A stretch of 64,000 bases of DNA from the NCBI RefSeq assembly GCF_002288925.2, contig NW_022097996.1, forward strand, positions 9,618,451 through 9,682,450, given 5' to 3'. This DNA comes from Delphinapterus leucas (lineage: Eukaryota; Chordata; Mammalia; Artiodactyla; Monodontidae). The notes below the pieces were generated by a model that was not told where the DNA came from, did not search any database, and saw only the letters and a list, made by a program, of their open reading frames with translations. Shown here in pieces: positions 36,601 to 48,600 of the stretch. Within the stretch, counting starts at the first letter, position 1. Each line of letters starts with the position of its first letter. The position numbers were made by a program, and so were the translations under genes.

Positions 36601-39600
36601 AAGGAGTTGCCTTTAATGAATTCTGCAAGGACATTTAGGAAAATGGACTCATGTTTTTGTCCCAGTTGTGCATAAGAGATCATTTTAGGACTATTTATGA
36701 AAACAGTATTTTCAGAGATCAGATTGGTTTGTCAACATAATAGCTATTCCTCAGAAGTGTGTCAGTATCAAAAGGAAAGCAACAGGGCTTCCCTAGTGGC
36801 GCAGTGGTTCAGAATCTGCCTGCCAATGCAGGGGACACGGGTTCGAGCCCTGGTCTGGGAAGATCCCACATGCCGTGGAGCAACTGGGCCCATGAGCCAC
36901 AATTACTGAGCCTGCGCGTCTGGAGCACTCCGCAACAACAGAGGCCGCGATAGTGAGAGGCCTGCGTACCACGATGAAGAGTGGCCCCTGCTTGCCACAA
37001 CTAGAGAAAGCCCATGCACAGAAATGAAGACCCAACACAGCCATAAATAAATACATTTTTTAAAAAAAAAAGAAAGCAACAAAGAGAAAGGCAGAATATG
37101 GATAGTTGTTAAATCTGAGTAACGGGAGTTTACTGTACTAATTTTGCTTACCTGTATGTTTGAAATTTTCCATAATAAAACTTTTTTAAATGAAAGTAAG
37201 AGAATGAGAAATACATGTACTAAGTATAACTGATAAAAATTTTTACCCAAAATATATAAACAATGCTTATATATGTTAAGCATATATAAGTTCTGAAACC
37301 AGATTTATTCAGTGGTAAAAAGAAATCAGCAGGTACATGAGGAAATATAGGTAATAAATTATTACACAGAAAAATCTGCTTTGTTATTAAGTAGAAATAA
37401 AATTAACATGAAAGCACTGCTGTGTGCTTATTAAGCTAGAAAAAATAAAAATTGTAAAACCTTATGTTGGCTACAATATTCGCTTCTGTACTCAGTAGTA
37501 ACTGTATCTTCCTGGAGGGAAAACTAGCAAAAGAAAAATATTTGTAAAATTATTCATTCCCTTTACCTAGTCTTATGGGATACACAGATGTCTAAAACAT
37601 TAGTGAATGCCACACAGAATAGAATTTCTTCTCTAAAATCCTGTAAACTTAGGTGTCCCTCCCCAAAAAAAATATTTAGGTGACCTCTTCAGCCTCTTAA
37701 TGATTTTATAACTATAGCAACCATGAGCACATACTGTGTGTCAGGTTCTGTATCTATTCATTTAGTCCTCACAACTTTAGGAGGGTAGCTTCTATTACTG
37801 CATCCTCCAGTTAAGGAAGCTCAATCTTGGCGAAGTTAAGTAACTTTCTCCAAATCACACGGTAGTGAACACAACCAAGATTTGAGCCTAGGCAGTCTTA
37901 CTTCAAACTCCCTGCTTTAAATCATTGCTTCAAACTGCCTCTCAAAATTAATTCATTTATCAAGTAGTTGATTTCCTGTTTAGGGCCATTTAATTGCTCC
38001 TAGATAGCTGCTACTAACATGTACTAACATTATAGAGGCATTTTGGTGTAGATTCTAGATGGTTTTGACCATAATGCTGATGGGAATAAGCAGTGAAACA
38101 GATCTTCTGCTATATTCCTGATGACATTGTAAATAGGCACAGCCTTTTTTGGAAAGCATTTTGGCAGCATATTTCAAAAGCCATAAAATGCTCATATTTT
38201 TTGACCTAGTTAATGCCACTTCTGGGAATCCTCTGAAGAAACAGTCCAATATGGAAAAAGCCTTGAGCACTAAAGTTATCACCACAGCCATGTTTGTAAT
38301 AAAGCAACTGAAAGCAACCCTAAATGTTCAACAGTAAGAGAATAATTAAACAAGCGATGGTATATTTACTTAGGCAGCCAATAAAATGAAGTGATATGCA
38401 ACATAGACAAAACACAGCCATGAATCTTAAAAGCAGCATACAGAGCAATAAGTGCACTAAAATTATAGCTTTTACAAATATGAAAAAAGACAGGGACTGT
38501 AGAAATGCTGTGGGTAATATTTTTCTTTCTGGTATTTTTCAAATTTTCTGTCATATTTATTTCTAATTGCAAAATTAAAATCACATGATTACTTAATGTT
38601 TTTGTGTATTAGTCCCTACCTCTCGCTAGATTATAATCTGCTTGGTGACTGTAGGCAGCATATTAGAAACGTGCAAAGAGCACCACTGGAGCCAGGGAAA
38701 CTTCGGGAACCTTGCCAGATGCCTCATTTACTGGTGACAGTTACTCTGTGTCTCAGCAGACTGAGTTGACCCACAAAGTGAGCAGTGCACTTTGGGAAGC
38801 ACAAGTGGGATCTATGGAGTCAGGAGACCTTGCTGTGTGTCTTTGGCTCTCTCTTCTCAGACAAGCCCTTCAAACTGTGTAAAACTCAATTTCCTGATCC
38901 ATAAAATTGGAGCTAGTGAGATCAAGGTCTGGCGCTCTTTCAGTAGATGCTCTGAAAATGTTTCTCCCATTCAGTTATGGCCCTTATAAAGTGTTCCTCA
39001 CCTTTCTTTATCCTTGGACGATAGGAGCAAATGTAAAGTCTGTTGGCTAACTTCCTTTGCCTGAAATCTTTTGAGCAGAAGCTTTTACATGTCCATCTTC
39101 TGTCTTCTGCTGCAACTTGTTATCCATGATTTAAAGATGAAGATAAAAAAGATTTTGTCATTCAGTGTGACTGGATAAATTTTCAGTTTTGTTTTAATCA
39201 TATTTTTTTCTGATTATAAAAGTATGGTAAATGCTCATTGTCAGATGTTTGGAAAATGCAGAAAACTGAAAGGAGAAAATTACACCATAATCTTTAAACC
39301 CAGAAATAACCATTATATACATTTCATTTATTTTCGTTTTAGGTTTTTCTGAGTATCTGATTTTTTTCTTTATAAAGGGGAAATATAGGAAAGTCCTCTG
39401 TCATGTTTGGGGCAGGTTTAACAGGGTGCTTTGTGTTCATTTTGAGATAGTTTTTCTTTAACAAATACATAATTCTTAGATAGGGATAAAGACCAAGCTA
39501 GCAATAGGGAACCAGATGGAGAAGGGTGGGGTAGGAATAGCTCTGCTTTGATTAGTAGGAAAAATTTTCCCGTAGTTCTGATACCTATCAAAGAATGAAC

Positions 39601-42600
39601 TTAGGTAAAGAATAATTACCCAAATCACGCTTCCTGGACTTCTTAGTATTTTTTGGTTACTGTTTTCATTGTAAGTAGCCATGTCCCCTTTCAGGCCATG
39701 AGTTGTGAATTATGGATTGGGAAATATAATTATCTTTCACAAACTTGGAATAAAGAAGCTCGAAAGGGACTTCCCTGGCAGTCCAGTGGGTAGGGCTCTG
39801 TGCTTCCAGTGAGGGGCTATGAGTTCGATCTCTGCTCGGGGAACTAAGATCCCACAAGCCATGCAGTGCGGCCAAAAAAGAAGGTTGCAAAATACTCACA
39901 ATTTCTTGGCTCCTGACCTTTTAGAACCTGCAGTTTTAAAAACTCATCAGTTCCTGTAATGTCTTCTGGAGAAAACTAGGAAATTTATCGAGTGACAGAA
40001 CCAACGCGCAATGAAGACTTGGTGTGTGCTGCGGTGGCCGTGTGGGGGCAAGCACTGATGTCGCGCTACCCTGACTTGTGCTTAAATCCGAAAGAATGTG
40101 TCTGTCAGGAGATGGGAACCATTGACCCCTCCATCTTCTGGGCTTTGCTGTTCAAGGGAGGCTTCTACGGAATGAAGAAGAGAGAAGTGGGAGAAAAGGT
40201 CTTTTCTCTCTTCTTTCATTCATTGTCTTCAGAACAGCAGTCGAATTATGAAAGGTGACACAGGGTCCATCCCATGTAAATAATTTTCAATGTGGCGTAT
40301 CTGTCATCCCCACTCCATTGAGGAGGACCTGAGGGATGTTTGAGGTCAGTGTGCTGGTTTGCTTCATCACTCCCCTTTGAATACGCCTTTGTGGCTTGTG
40401 CCCCTTTGACTTCTGAGGACTGCGGCCACAGGCAAGAGGCTCTTGATTGGTTGGGAATGGGTGTCCCTCACTCCTGCCTAGTGTCTGCACGTCAGGGAAG
40501 TCACTTGTCCATTGGAGTCATTTCTTCTGACAAGGCTGAGCCATCACCCCCTTACTGATGCTTGTTTGTTAACCCTTCCCAAGCATTTCCTCTTGGAGGA
40601 AAGTCACCCGACTTATTTACAGAGGAGCAAACCTAACCTGTAGCACAGTTTGAGGTTCCAGCTTAGAATTTTATTGACTTTACACAGTACTTAGGTCTGA
40701 CAGGATAGTGAGAATTTGCAAGTGTCATGTGAGAGTGGAGCAGAAAACTACAGCCAGGAAACCTTCTGTTTAGAATAACCTTGGCCCCTCCAAAACTCTA
40801 CTTTCCTGAGATGTAAGTTGGTACCCCACGAAGAACTGGGTATGATCTGAGATTTTTGAGGATGCTGAGTGCTAGGGGAAGTGGTATCCAGCACTGTAAA
40901 AGGGAGGAAGCCATATAGAAAGTTAGCTGAATTTACACAGTGCTCTAATGAGAGAAGATGATCAGCTTTATTTAATTCACTTTATTTTTTAGGCTTTTTC
41001 TGTAACTGATTATTGACAAAAGTGATTTGCTTGTTTGTTTGTTTTTCAGTATTGCCTGTCAGGGCACCCAACCTTACCATGCAATGTGCTCAAATTCAAA
41101 TCAACCACCATTATGCTGGACTGTGGACTGGACATGACTTCCACCCTCAACTTCCTTCCTTTGCCACTTGTTCAAAGGTATGTGCTGATGCATCCGAGAC
41201 AAAATGAGCTTTGGTTTGCTGAAAAACGGTACACAATAGCATCAAGATGACCACTACCTTGTGTGTTGTCCTAAGTTTACTTCGTTCCCTTAAAAATGTT
41301 CTTCATCAAAATAATTTCCTTTGGCTGGGTTGATAGAAAGTGTTGTATTGATTTATTGATTGACTTCTTTATTATAACTTCTTCTGAGCTTCTGTTAAAT
41401 GTTCCTGCAACTACTCAGTGCAAGTGAGGTCATATATATTTCATCTTTCTTGCTAATTCATGTAGGAGCTGATAAATGGTCAACTGATGAGCCCCACGAA
41501 TTGAGTGTTAGAATCATTTAACTGCCTTTGCAGGGACTTGACATCATAGAGCCTGACATTTCTTTTTGATAGGTATCTATGGATTATTTTCATACTAGTC
41601 AGCTGTAGATATCATAGAATCTTACATGAAGCCTAAGTCCATGTCTTAAAGTAGACAGATTACCCCAGGCCTACAGGCAGCACTGTTTACTCTTACTAAG
41701 ACCTTGTCTAGGAGACTGGTTTTCCAGCTTGCTGTTATTTAGAAGCAGCACTTTGTAAAAGAAGTGGGTAACTTTTAGAAGCAGATATACTCCCAGCAGC
41801 AAAAAGTGATACCGCATGAAGGAGGGGAGACAGAAAAGCTATCTAAAGCAGATTTAAGAGCTTATAAAGCATAATGAGCTAGTTAAACCATCTAATGTAT
41901 CTCATTCACTGCTGAAGACTTCACTGTGTGCAATGATTATTCATACTGATAACCCTGTGAACCATCTAGGAAAAGTAGAATTAAAAATCAACGATTGGGA
42001 CTTCCCTGGTGGCGCAGTGATTGAGAGTCCGCCTGCCGATGCAGGGGACACAGGTTCGTGCCCCGGTCCGGGAGGATCCCACATGCCGCGGAGCGGCTAG
42101 GCCCGTGAGCCATGGCTGCTGAGCCTGTGCGTCCGGAGCCTGTGCTCCGCAACGGGAGGGGCCGCCCGCTACCGCAAAGAAAAAAAAAAAAATCAACGAT
42201 TGACTTTTTTCTGAGATAAGGGATACAGTAAGGTGATGGGGACAAGGTCAGAGTTAATTCCAGATTACATTTTATGCATAGATGATAAAATTCAGTTATA
42301 ATCACATCCAGCACTTAGAAATACTTTTACCATCCATAGATATTATCCAGAAGGGGAAAAAAATGTATTTAGAGTTGATTTAGGAACTGTAGGTGTCATA
42401 TATTTCTCAACAAAAATGACTGCATGTTTTTTATTAAAATACCCTGATATCATTGTCTGTTTCCTTCCAAAGCTTAAAATGTTCATTCACTTGGTGTTAA
42501 GAATCTGCAGTGTCCTAGATCAGGGGATACAGACATGAACAAGACAACTTTTCTTTCCTCATGGAATTTATAGTCTGTCAGAGGAGAAAGAATTACACAG

Positions 42601-45600
42601 TTGAAGATTTAATTATACTTGTGGTACAAAAAATAGCTATATACTTGTGATACTTACTAAAGAAAATAAAATACAGGGTATGCCGAGGGTTCCCAAATGG
42701 GGGCCTACATGCTCTGCAGGGTCATGAATCATCTAGGTGTTCAAAACCTGAGTTGGGCATACAGTCCTAGCTACATGTTTTCCCTTTCCTGTTCATTCCT
42801 GTCTTTACCTAATTCTGTATTCTCAAGTGAATACAGAATCCAATTCTACTCTCTCTTCCCCTTGTCATTGTTTTTCTCTCAGAGGGAGGTTATACTAATG
42901 GGATGATTAACAGCCCATGGCAGTTCCTTACAAAAATTGTCTTCATTTGCTCAGGCCAGAAACCTTGGAGGTCCACTTGGCTAAAATAGTATCCCCGGTC
43001 CCTCTCTGTCCCCTCATCCTGCTTTATTTGTCTTCAGAGCACTTCTCATTACATCATATATACATACTTGGTTTATATATTGTCTTTCTTCTCCACTAAA
43101 AGTTAAGTTTTATAAGGGCAGAGATTTTGTTTGCTCTCCACTGTATTCCCAGTGCCTAAAAGAGTTCTTGGCATGCAGTAGCTGCTCCGTAAATATTTGT
43201 CATAGGAATGAATCCCTTTGTCTTCTCTGGATTTCAACCCTTCTCTCCTTCTGCATCATTTCGCTATTGTAATCTTTCCTTTATCTTGAATCTTTCCATC
43301 TTGACTCAGTCCTTCCCATTTAATTATGCTGTCACTTCTAACTTAAAATGTAAAAAAAAAAAAAAATCATTTTAACCTTCTCTCAACCCCACTTTCCCCT
43401 TCAGCATTCCTAACTCCTTCCCAGTCTGCTTTGCCCCCACCAACCACCAGAACATCTTTCAGTAAATCACAAATGACTTCCACGTCATTAGCTATAATAC
43501 GCATTTGTCATCCTCAGCCACTCAGCATCACTCTCCTCCATGATAATACAGTCCTGGTTTTCGTTACTTCTCTGAATCTTTCTCTTCTATCTACGTTGGA
43601 GATTCATTTTCCTCTAACTGGCCATCACACATGAGAATTCTTTAGTATTCAGTGCTTGGCCACAGAGGCTCCACCAAGGGAATTTAATAAATGTTCAGAG
43701 GGACTTCCCTGGTGGCGCAGTGGTTAAGAATCCGCCTGCCAAGGCAGGGACACGGTTCAAGCCCTGGTCCGGGAAGATCCCACGTGCTGCGGAGCAACTA
43801 AGCCCGTGTGCCACAACTACTGAAGCCCTCGTGCCTAGAGCCCGTGCTCCGCAACAAGAGAAGCCACCACAATGAGAAGCATGCACACCACAACGAAGAG
43901 TAGCCCCCGCTTGCCGCAAGTAGGGAAAGCCCACGTGCGGCAGCAAAGACCCAACACAGCCAAAAATAAATAAATTTTAAAAAATAAAATAAAAGATAAA
44001 TGCTCAGGGCCTCAATAACCATCCAGACAATAACTTACAAATGTGTATTTTTAGTTAAGTTCCACATGTGAGTTCCACATTCATAATCATAAATCCAAAA
44101 TGCCTACTCGGTTTCTCTCCTCGGATGTGCCTTTGAAAGCACTTCAGAACTCACCATACCCCAAACTGAGTTTATGATTAGACTTGGTCCAGAAGAGGAG
44201 AGTACACCCTCCCAGACCTGGTTTCCCCCCATGCTGCCCTATCTTAGGGAATGGCACCCTGTTATAAAAGCCAGAGAGCTGGGAGTTCACTTAGATGCCC
44301 CCTTCCTCGCTTCCCACATCCAACCTTTCATTAAGCATTGTCATTTTTACCTTCTAGATAGCTCTAGAATCCAGTTACTTCTCTTAAGTGCTACTGTGGT
44401 AGTCATCATCCTCTTTTACAGGCATTACTGGTAAAGCTTCCTAACCAGTTCCTTCAATTCTGTTCTTGCCCCTGTCTGAATCCAGAGTCTTCTTTTTGTG
44501 TAACTTTTTCTTTTGAAATTGCTTCAGATTTACAGAAAAGTTGCAAGAATAGTTACAGACAATTCCCAGTTACTCTTACCAGTTACTAACATTTTATCAC
44601 ATTTGCTTTATCACTGCCTCTTTATATTACATATGCATGTAGTTTTTTCTGACCCATTTGAAAGATAGACACCGTGCTCCTTTGCCACCTAAATACTTAC
44701 GTGCCTGTCTTATAAGAAGAAGGACATTCTCTTACATAACCACAGTACAATAAAGAAAATCAGTTAGCATCGATACTATACAAGTATCTGAGCTGTGTAC
44801 CTTATTTACATTTCCCAAGTTATACCAGTTCATATTTCACTGTAATGCCTTTTATAGCAAAAAAGAAAAATAACTTACTGGTCTAGGATCCAATCCAGAT
44901 CACACATTGCATTTTGTCACGTCTTTAATCTCCTTTAATCTGGAAGAGTTTCAGTCTCTATGTCTTTCATGACCTTGCCATTTTTAGGAGTGCAGGCCAA
45001 TTATTTTATATAACATCTTTCAATATAGGTTTGTCTCACGTTTCCTCATAATTAGGTTGGGGTTACTATTTTCGGTAGGAATATCACACAAATGATGGTA
45101 CGTGTTATCAGAAGGCACTTGATGTCAATTTTCTCCAAAATCACCTTTTAGAAATACAGATCTAATCTCGTCTTTCACCTGTTTAAGACCTTTCAGTGGT
45201 TTTTCCATTGCTTTTAAATTTATTTATTTATTATTTTTGGCTGCGTTGGGTCTTCGTTGCTGTGTGCGGGCTTTCTCTAGTTGCGGCGAGCAGGGGCTAC
45301 TCTTCTTTGTGGTGCGCGGGCTTCTCATTGCGGTGGCTTCTCTTGTTGCAGAGCACGGGCTCTAGGCGGGCGGGCTTCAGTAGTTGTGGCATGCGGGCTC
45401 AGTAGTTGTGGCACACAGGCTTAGTTGCTCCGCGTCATATGGGATCTTCCAAGACCAGGGCTCAAACCCGTGTTCCCTGCATTGGCAGGCAGATTCTTAA
45501 CCACTGTGCCACCAGGGAAGTCCCCTCCATTGCTGTTAGGATAAATGCCAAGTCAGTCTTGGTACATTAGGCTTTATGCCTCTCTTCTAGTATCTTGCTC

Positions 45601-48600
45601 TTTCTTTTCTTTCAGTTTCAAAGAAGTCTTATCTCCTGCCTGGGAGCAGTCACACAGATTGTTCCTTCAGCCAGGAAGCCTCTTCACCCCTCCCTGAACC
45701 CACCTTCCCTTAGCCTATTTAGCAGGAGTTCCTCTCTCAGATCATTTATGACTCCAGTTTCTATATGGGAAGGACAGAGAGAAGGCATTTTAGTTGGTTG
45801 AGGGGGAGGGTATATATAGGACCCTCCTTGAAATTTCATTTGGATAACCTTTTTTTTTTTTTAAGATATCCATGCCAAAGCCTGGTGATAATGGTTGGAG
45901 GAAAGTCCTGGGCCTTGTAGCTGTCTTCTTTCTTTATTCCCTCCAGACCTTGCCCCTTGACACAGTTTCCCCTTGACTCTGCTACCATCCAGATGTCAGC
46001 TCGTTCTTCAGAGACTCAAGGAAGTCTTGATGCTGCCTAGACGAGTCCCTTGTTAGGAGACTTTGTGGTGCCTTGTGCGCTGTGTGCTGCCTCATCATTC
46101 GTAACAGCTTGTTCTCTGTGTGATTACTTGATCTGTCTGTCTTCCCTAACCCCTCAGGAGGACAGGCGCGTTTTGCTCATGGTCGTATCACCAGCAGCTG
46201 AGTGCTCGACACATAAATCAAGATTCATTAATGAATGAGTGAAGATGAATACCTTATCCTCCTTCAGTACTTCACCAAATGATGAGGTTGTTTCCTGTCC
46301 CTCTTTCTGGAAAATCGCCCTCTGTCTTCACCTCGTAACTCCTGTTCCCTCTCAAATTTTGTAATCATTAGGAACAAAGTAATAAATCTCTTCCTCTTTG
46401 GTAGCTTAAAGTTTGCTAACTCTTCATGGTTTAGTCATTAACTTGTTGGTCCTCAGTAACAAAATATTTTCATCTCTGTAGTCAGCATCCATTTGCCATC
46501 TGATGACGCATTTGTGTGCCCCTTTATCATTGGCACTGTTGCTATAACATGGTCTTGCTCTCCTTTGAGCACTCAGTACCATCTACTAGCAATTTCTTAA
46601 ATCCAGAATAACTACAGATATTTCATAGAAGGCTTTGATGTTATAAAAAAATGTTTAGCAAGAGTTAAAACCACAATACCTTAAATTTTTACTTAAAAAA
46701 ATTTTTTTTTATAAGCAGTGTACCATTTCTTCTTTTGTTTTTTAATTTTGCTACACCAGGTCTTAGTTGTGGCACGCGGGATCTTTTTTTTTCAGTTTTA
46801 GCATGCAGGCTGTTAGTTGCAGCATGCGGGATCTAGTTCCCTGACCAGATCCCCTGGGCCCCCTACATTGGGAGTGCAGAGTCTTAACCGCTGGACCACC
46901 AGGGAAGTCCCATAAGCAGTGTACCATTTCTAATCACTTGTTGAGGACAAAACTAATTGAATCAGTCATCTGTAATTTGGAGGTTGACTTGTGTGTGTCT
47001 GATGGAGAACAGACAGGATGCATGTCCTTTGATCCAGTTCTCTTTGCAAAGGGAAGTGGATATTTACAACTTCTTTTAGAGAGTTAGTGTGCATGAAATG
47101 AGAACAGTATTCGGATTGTCTCGTCATTACACTTTTATTAGAATGCTTGGTTTTTTAATCTGGTCTGGTAGTAAATAATATTTTTTAAGAAGTAAGAAGT
47201 CTATAAGTGAAGGTATATATGTGACTGAAATGAGATGGGAATTAAACAGCTAATGGTAATAGAGTATTTTTCTGGGAAAGCTTCCAGAGTTTTAAAAAAA
47301 AGTTTTTCAGGTATAATGTATGCCAACCAAACTTGATTCTCCTAGTAGTAATTTTCATTCTCAAGAATGAGATCCAAAAATTCTCACTTTTTGATTAATA
47401 AAGGGAAAATGTAAACAGAGAATCTAGGCAAGGGGTATGCGGGACATCATTGTACTTACATTCTTACAGCTTTTCTATGAGCTAGTAATTATGTCAAAAT
47501 TAAAAGTTACCCCTTAAATTCTCACTTTTTTTCTAAAATTAGATACATGTATATTTTATTCAGGTTTTTAATCTTTCCTAGAAGATTGACAAATATTCAC
47601 ATATCTATGTTTCAATTTGACTTTCGTACCTACCACCTAATTACAAAGTCAGAATTTGATAAACTTATTTTAGAGAGAGGATCCAGTGCTATACGTTAAC
47701 TTGGTTTCTGATTATAGAGTCTTTTAGTCCCACGCCCATACTTTGCCTTTAATTTTTACTTCACAGACTAATTTTGTGTTGAAGTGCTAAATCCTTTTGC
47801 CATCCAACTTGTACTTCTGTGTGCTTTTCTTCATATATCACCTTGATCGTTAAGTTTTTCTTTTTACCAGCATTTTTTTTTTTCTCCTGAGTTATTTGCA
47901 TTTTCAACCTCCAGTTTTGGTCAACCAATAGCACACAGTTAAATCCTGAGCTTACCAGAGTGAATGATTTCTGATTCAGACTTCTTTAATGTAATGTATA
48001 TGTGAAATTAACCTCACCTTCTAGAAATTACTCACTTAGGTGTGTATTTCATAACGCTTAGGAAAACTAGCTTCATTTTCCAGAATTGGAAACTCAAGCC
48101 GCGGGTAACAAGTTGACTAATTCATTTATAAGCAATGAATCCAGAAGGTGGACTCAAGCAGAATTCAGGTTTTTATTTGTGGTGAATTCTGGCTGGTAGG
48201 CAGCTTAAGTGCTCTTGTCAGACACCTGACCCCTCTGAGTCTGTTTTGTCATCCACAATATAATGGTCCCATTCGGCCTTCCCCTCAGGCTTGTTGTCAA
48301 ACACAAGCAAGGTGAAGTCGGGGCCAGTGATGGGAAAACTGTACAATGCTCTAGTGTCTCATCATTCTTTTTTCTCTTTATTATTCTGCATAGCATTCTT
48401 TTAATTTTCCCAATTTAGCGCAAAACTATTTGGCTTTTTAATGTTCTACTGCCACTAATTCTTAAGCTTGATACCACATGGTTATTTTTCATCTTTTTGA
48501 TTAGTATTTTGGGTAGGCATTGCTGCCAGTAATTTCAAACTGTTTTTCACTTTATGGAGCCAGTACAGTCACCGTGAAATCACTGAGGATTATAATCTAT

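Larger units (their letters stand above)
9621..41049 (+). other. INTS9: INTS9 intron 1 (31.4 kb)
   Basis: This phase-0 intron is packed with old repeats: L2 near 11.8-12.5 kb, L1 pieces at 16.7-20.5, 25.4-26.8, 28.9-32.0 and 33.6-36.3 kb, and 13 SINEs. Intervals where I see no feature beyond possible very old repeats are 9780-11400, 12960-13770, 14020-16690, 20500-24990 and 39900-41040. The 23170-23640 part reads like an old dispersed repeat that I cannot name. Confidence 0.9.
43216..46245 (+). mobile_element. Further L2 segments, interrupted
   Basis: L2-like C/T-rich sequence at about 43216-43640, 44090-44480 and 45140-46245 is broken by SINEs at 43699 and 45213 and by an L1 piece at 44505-45130. 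The last part ends in TTCATTAATGAATGAGTGAA, an L2-type terminus. Confidence 0.55.

Noticed and set aside
39992..40258. 88-codon plus-strand frame with a protein-like start
   Set aside because: Not recognised, with no splice sites that would join it to INTS9 in frame between exons 1 and 2. Kept as intron.
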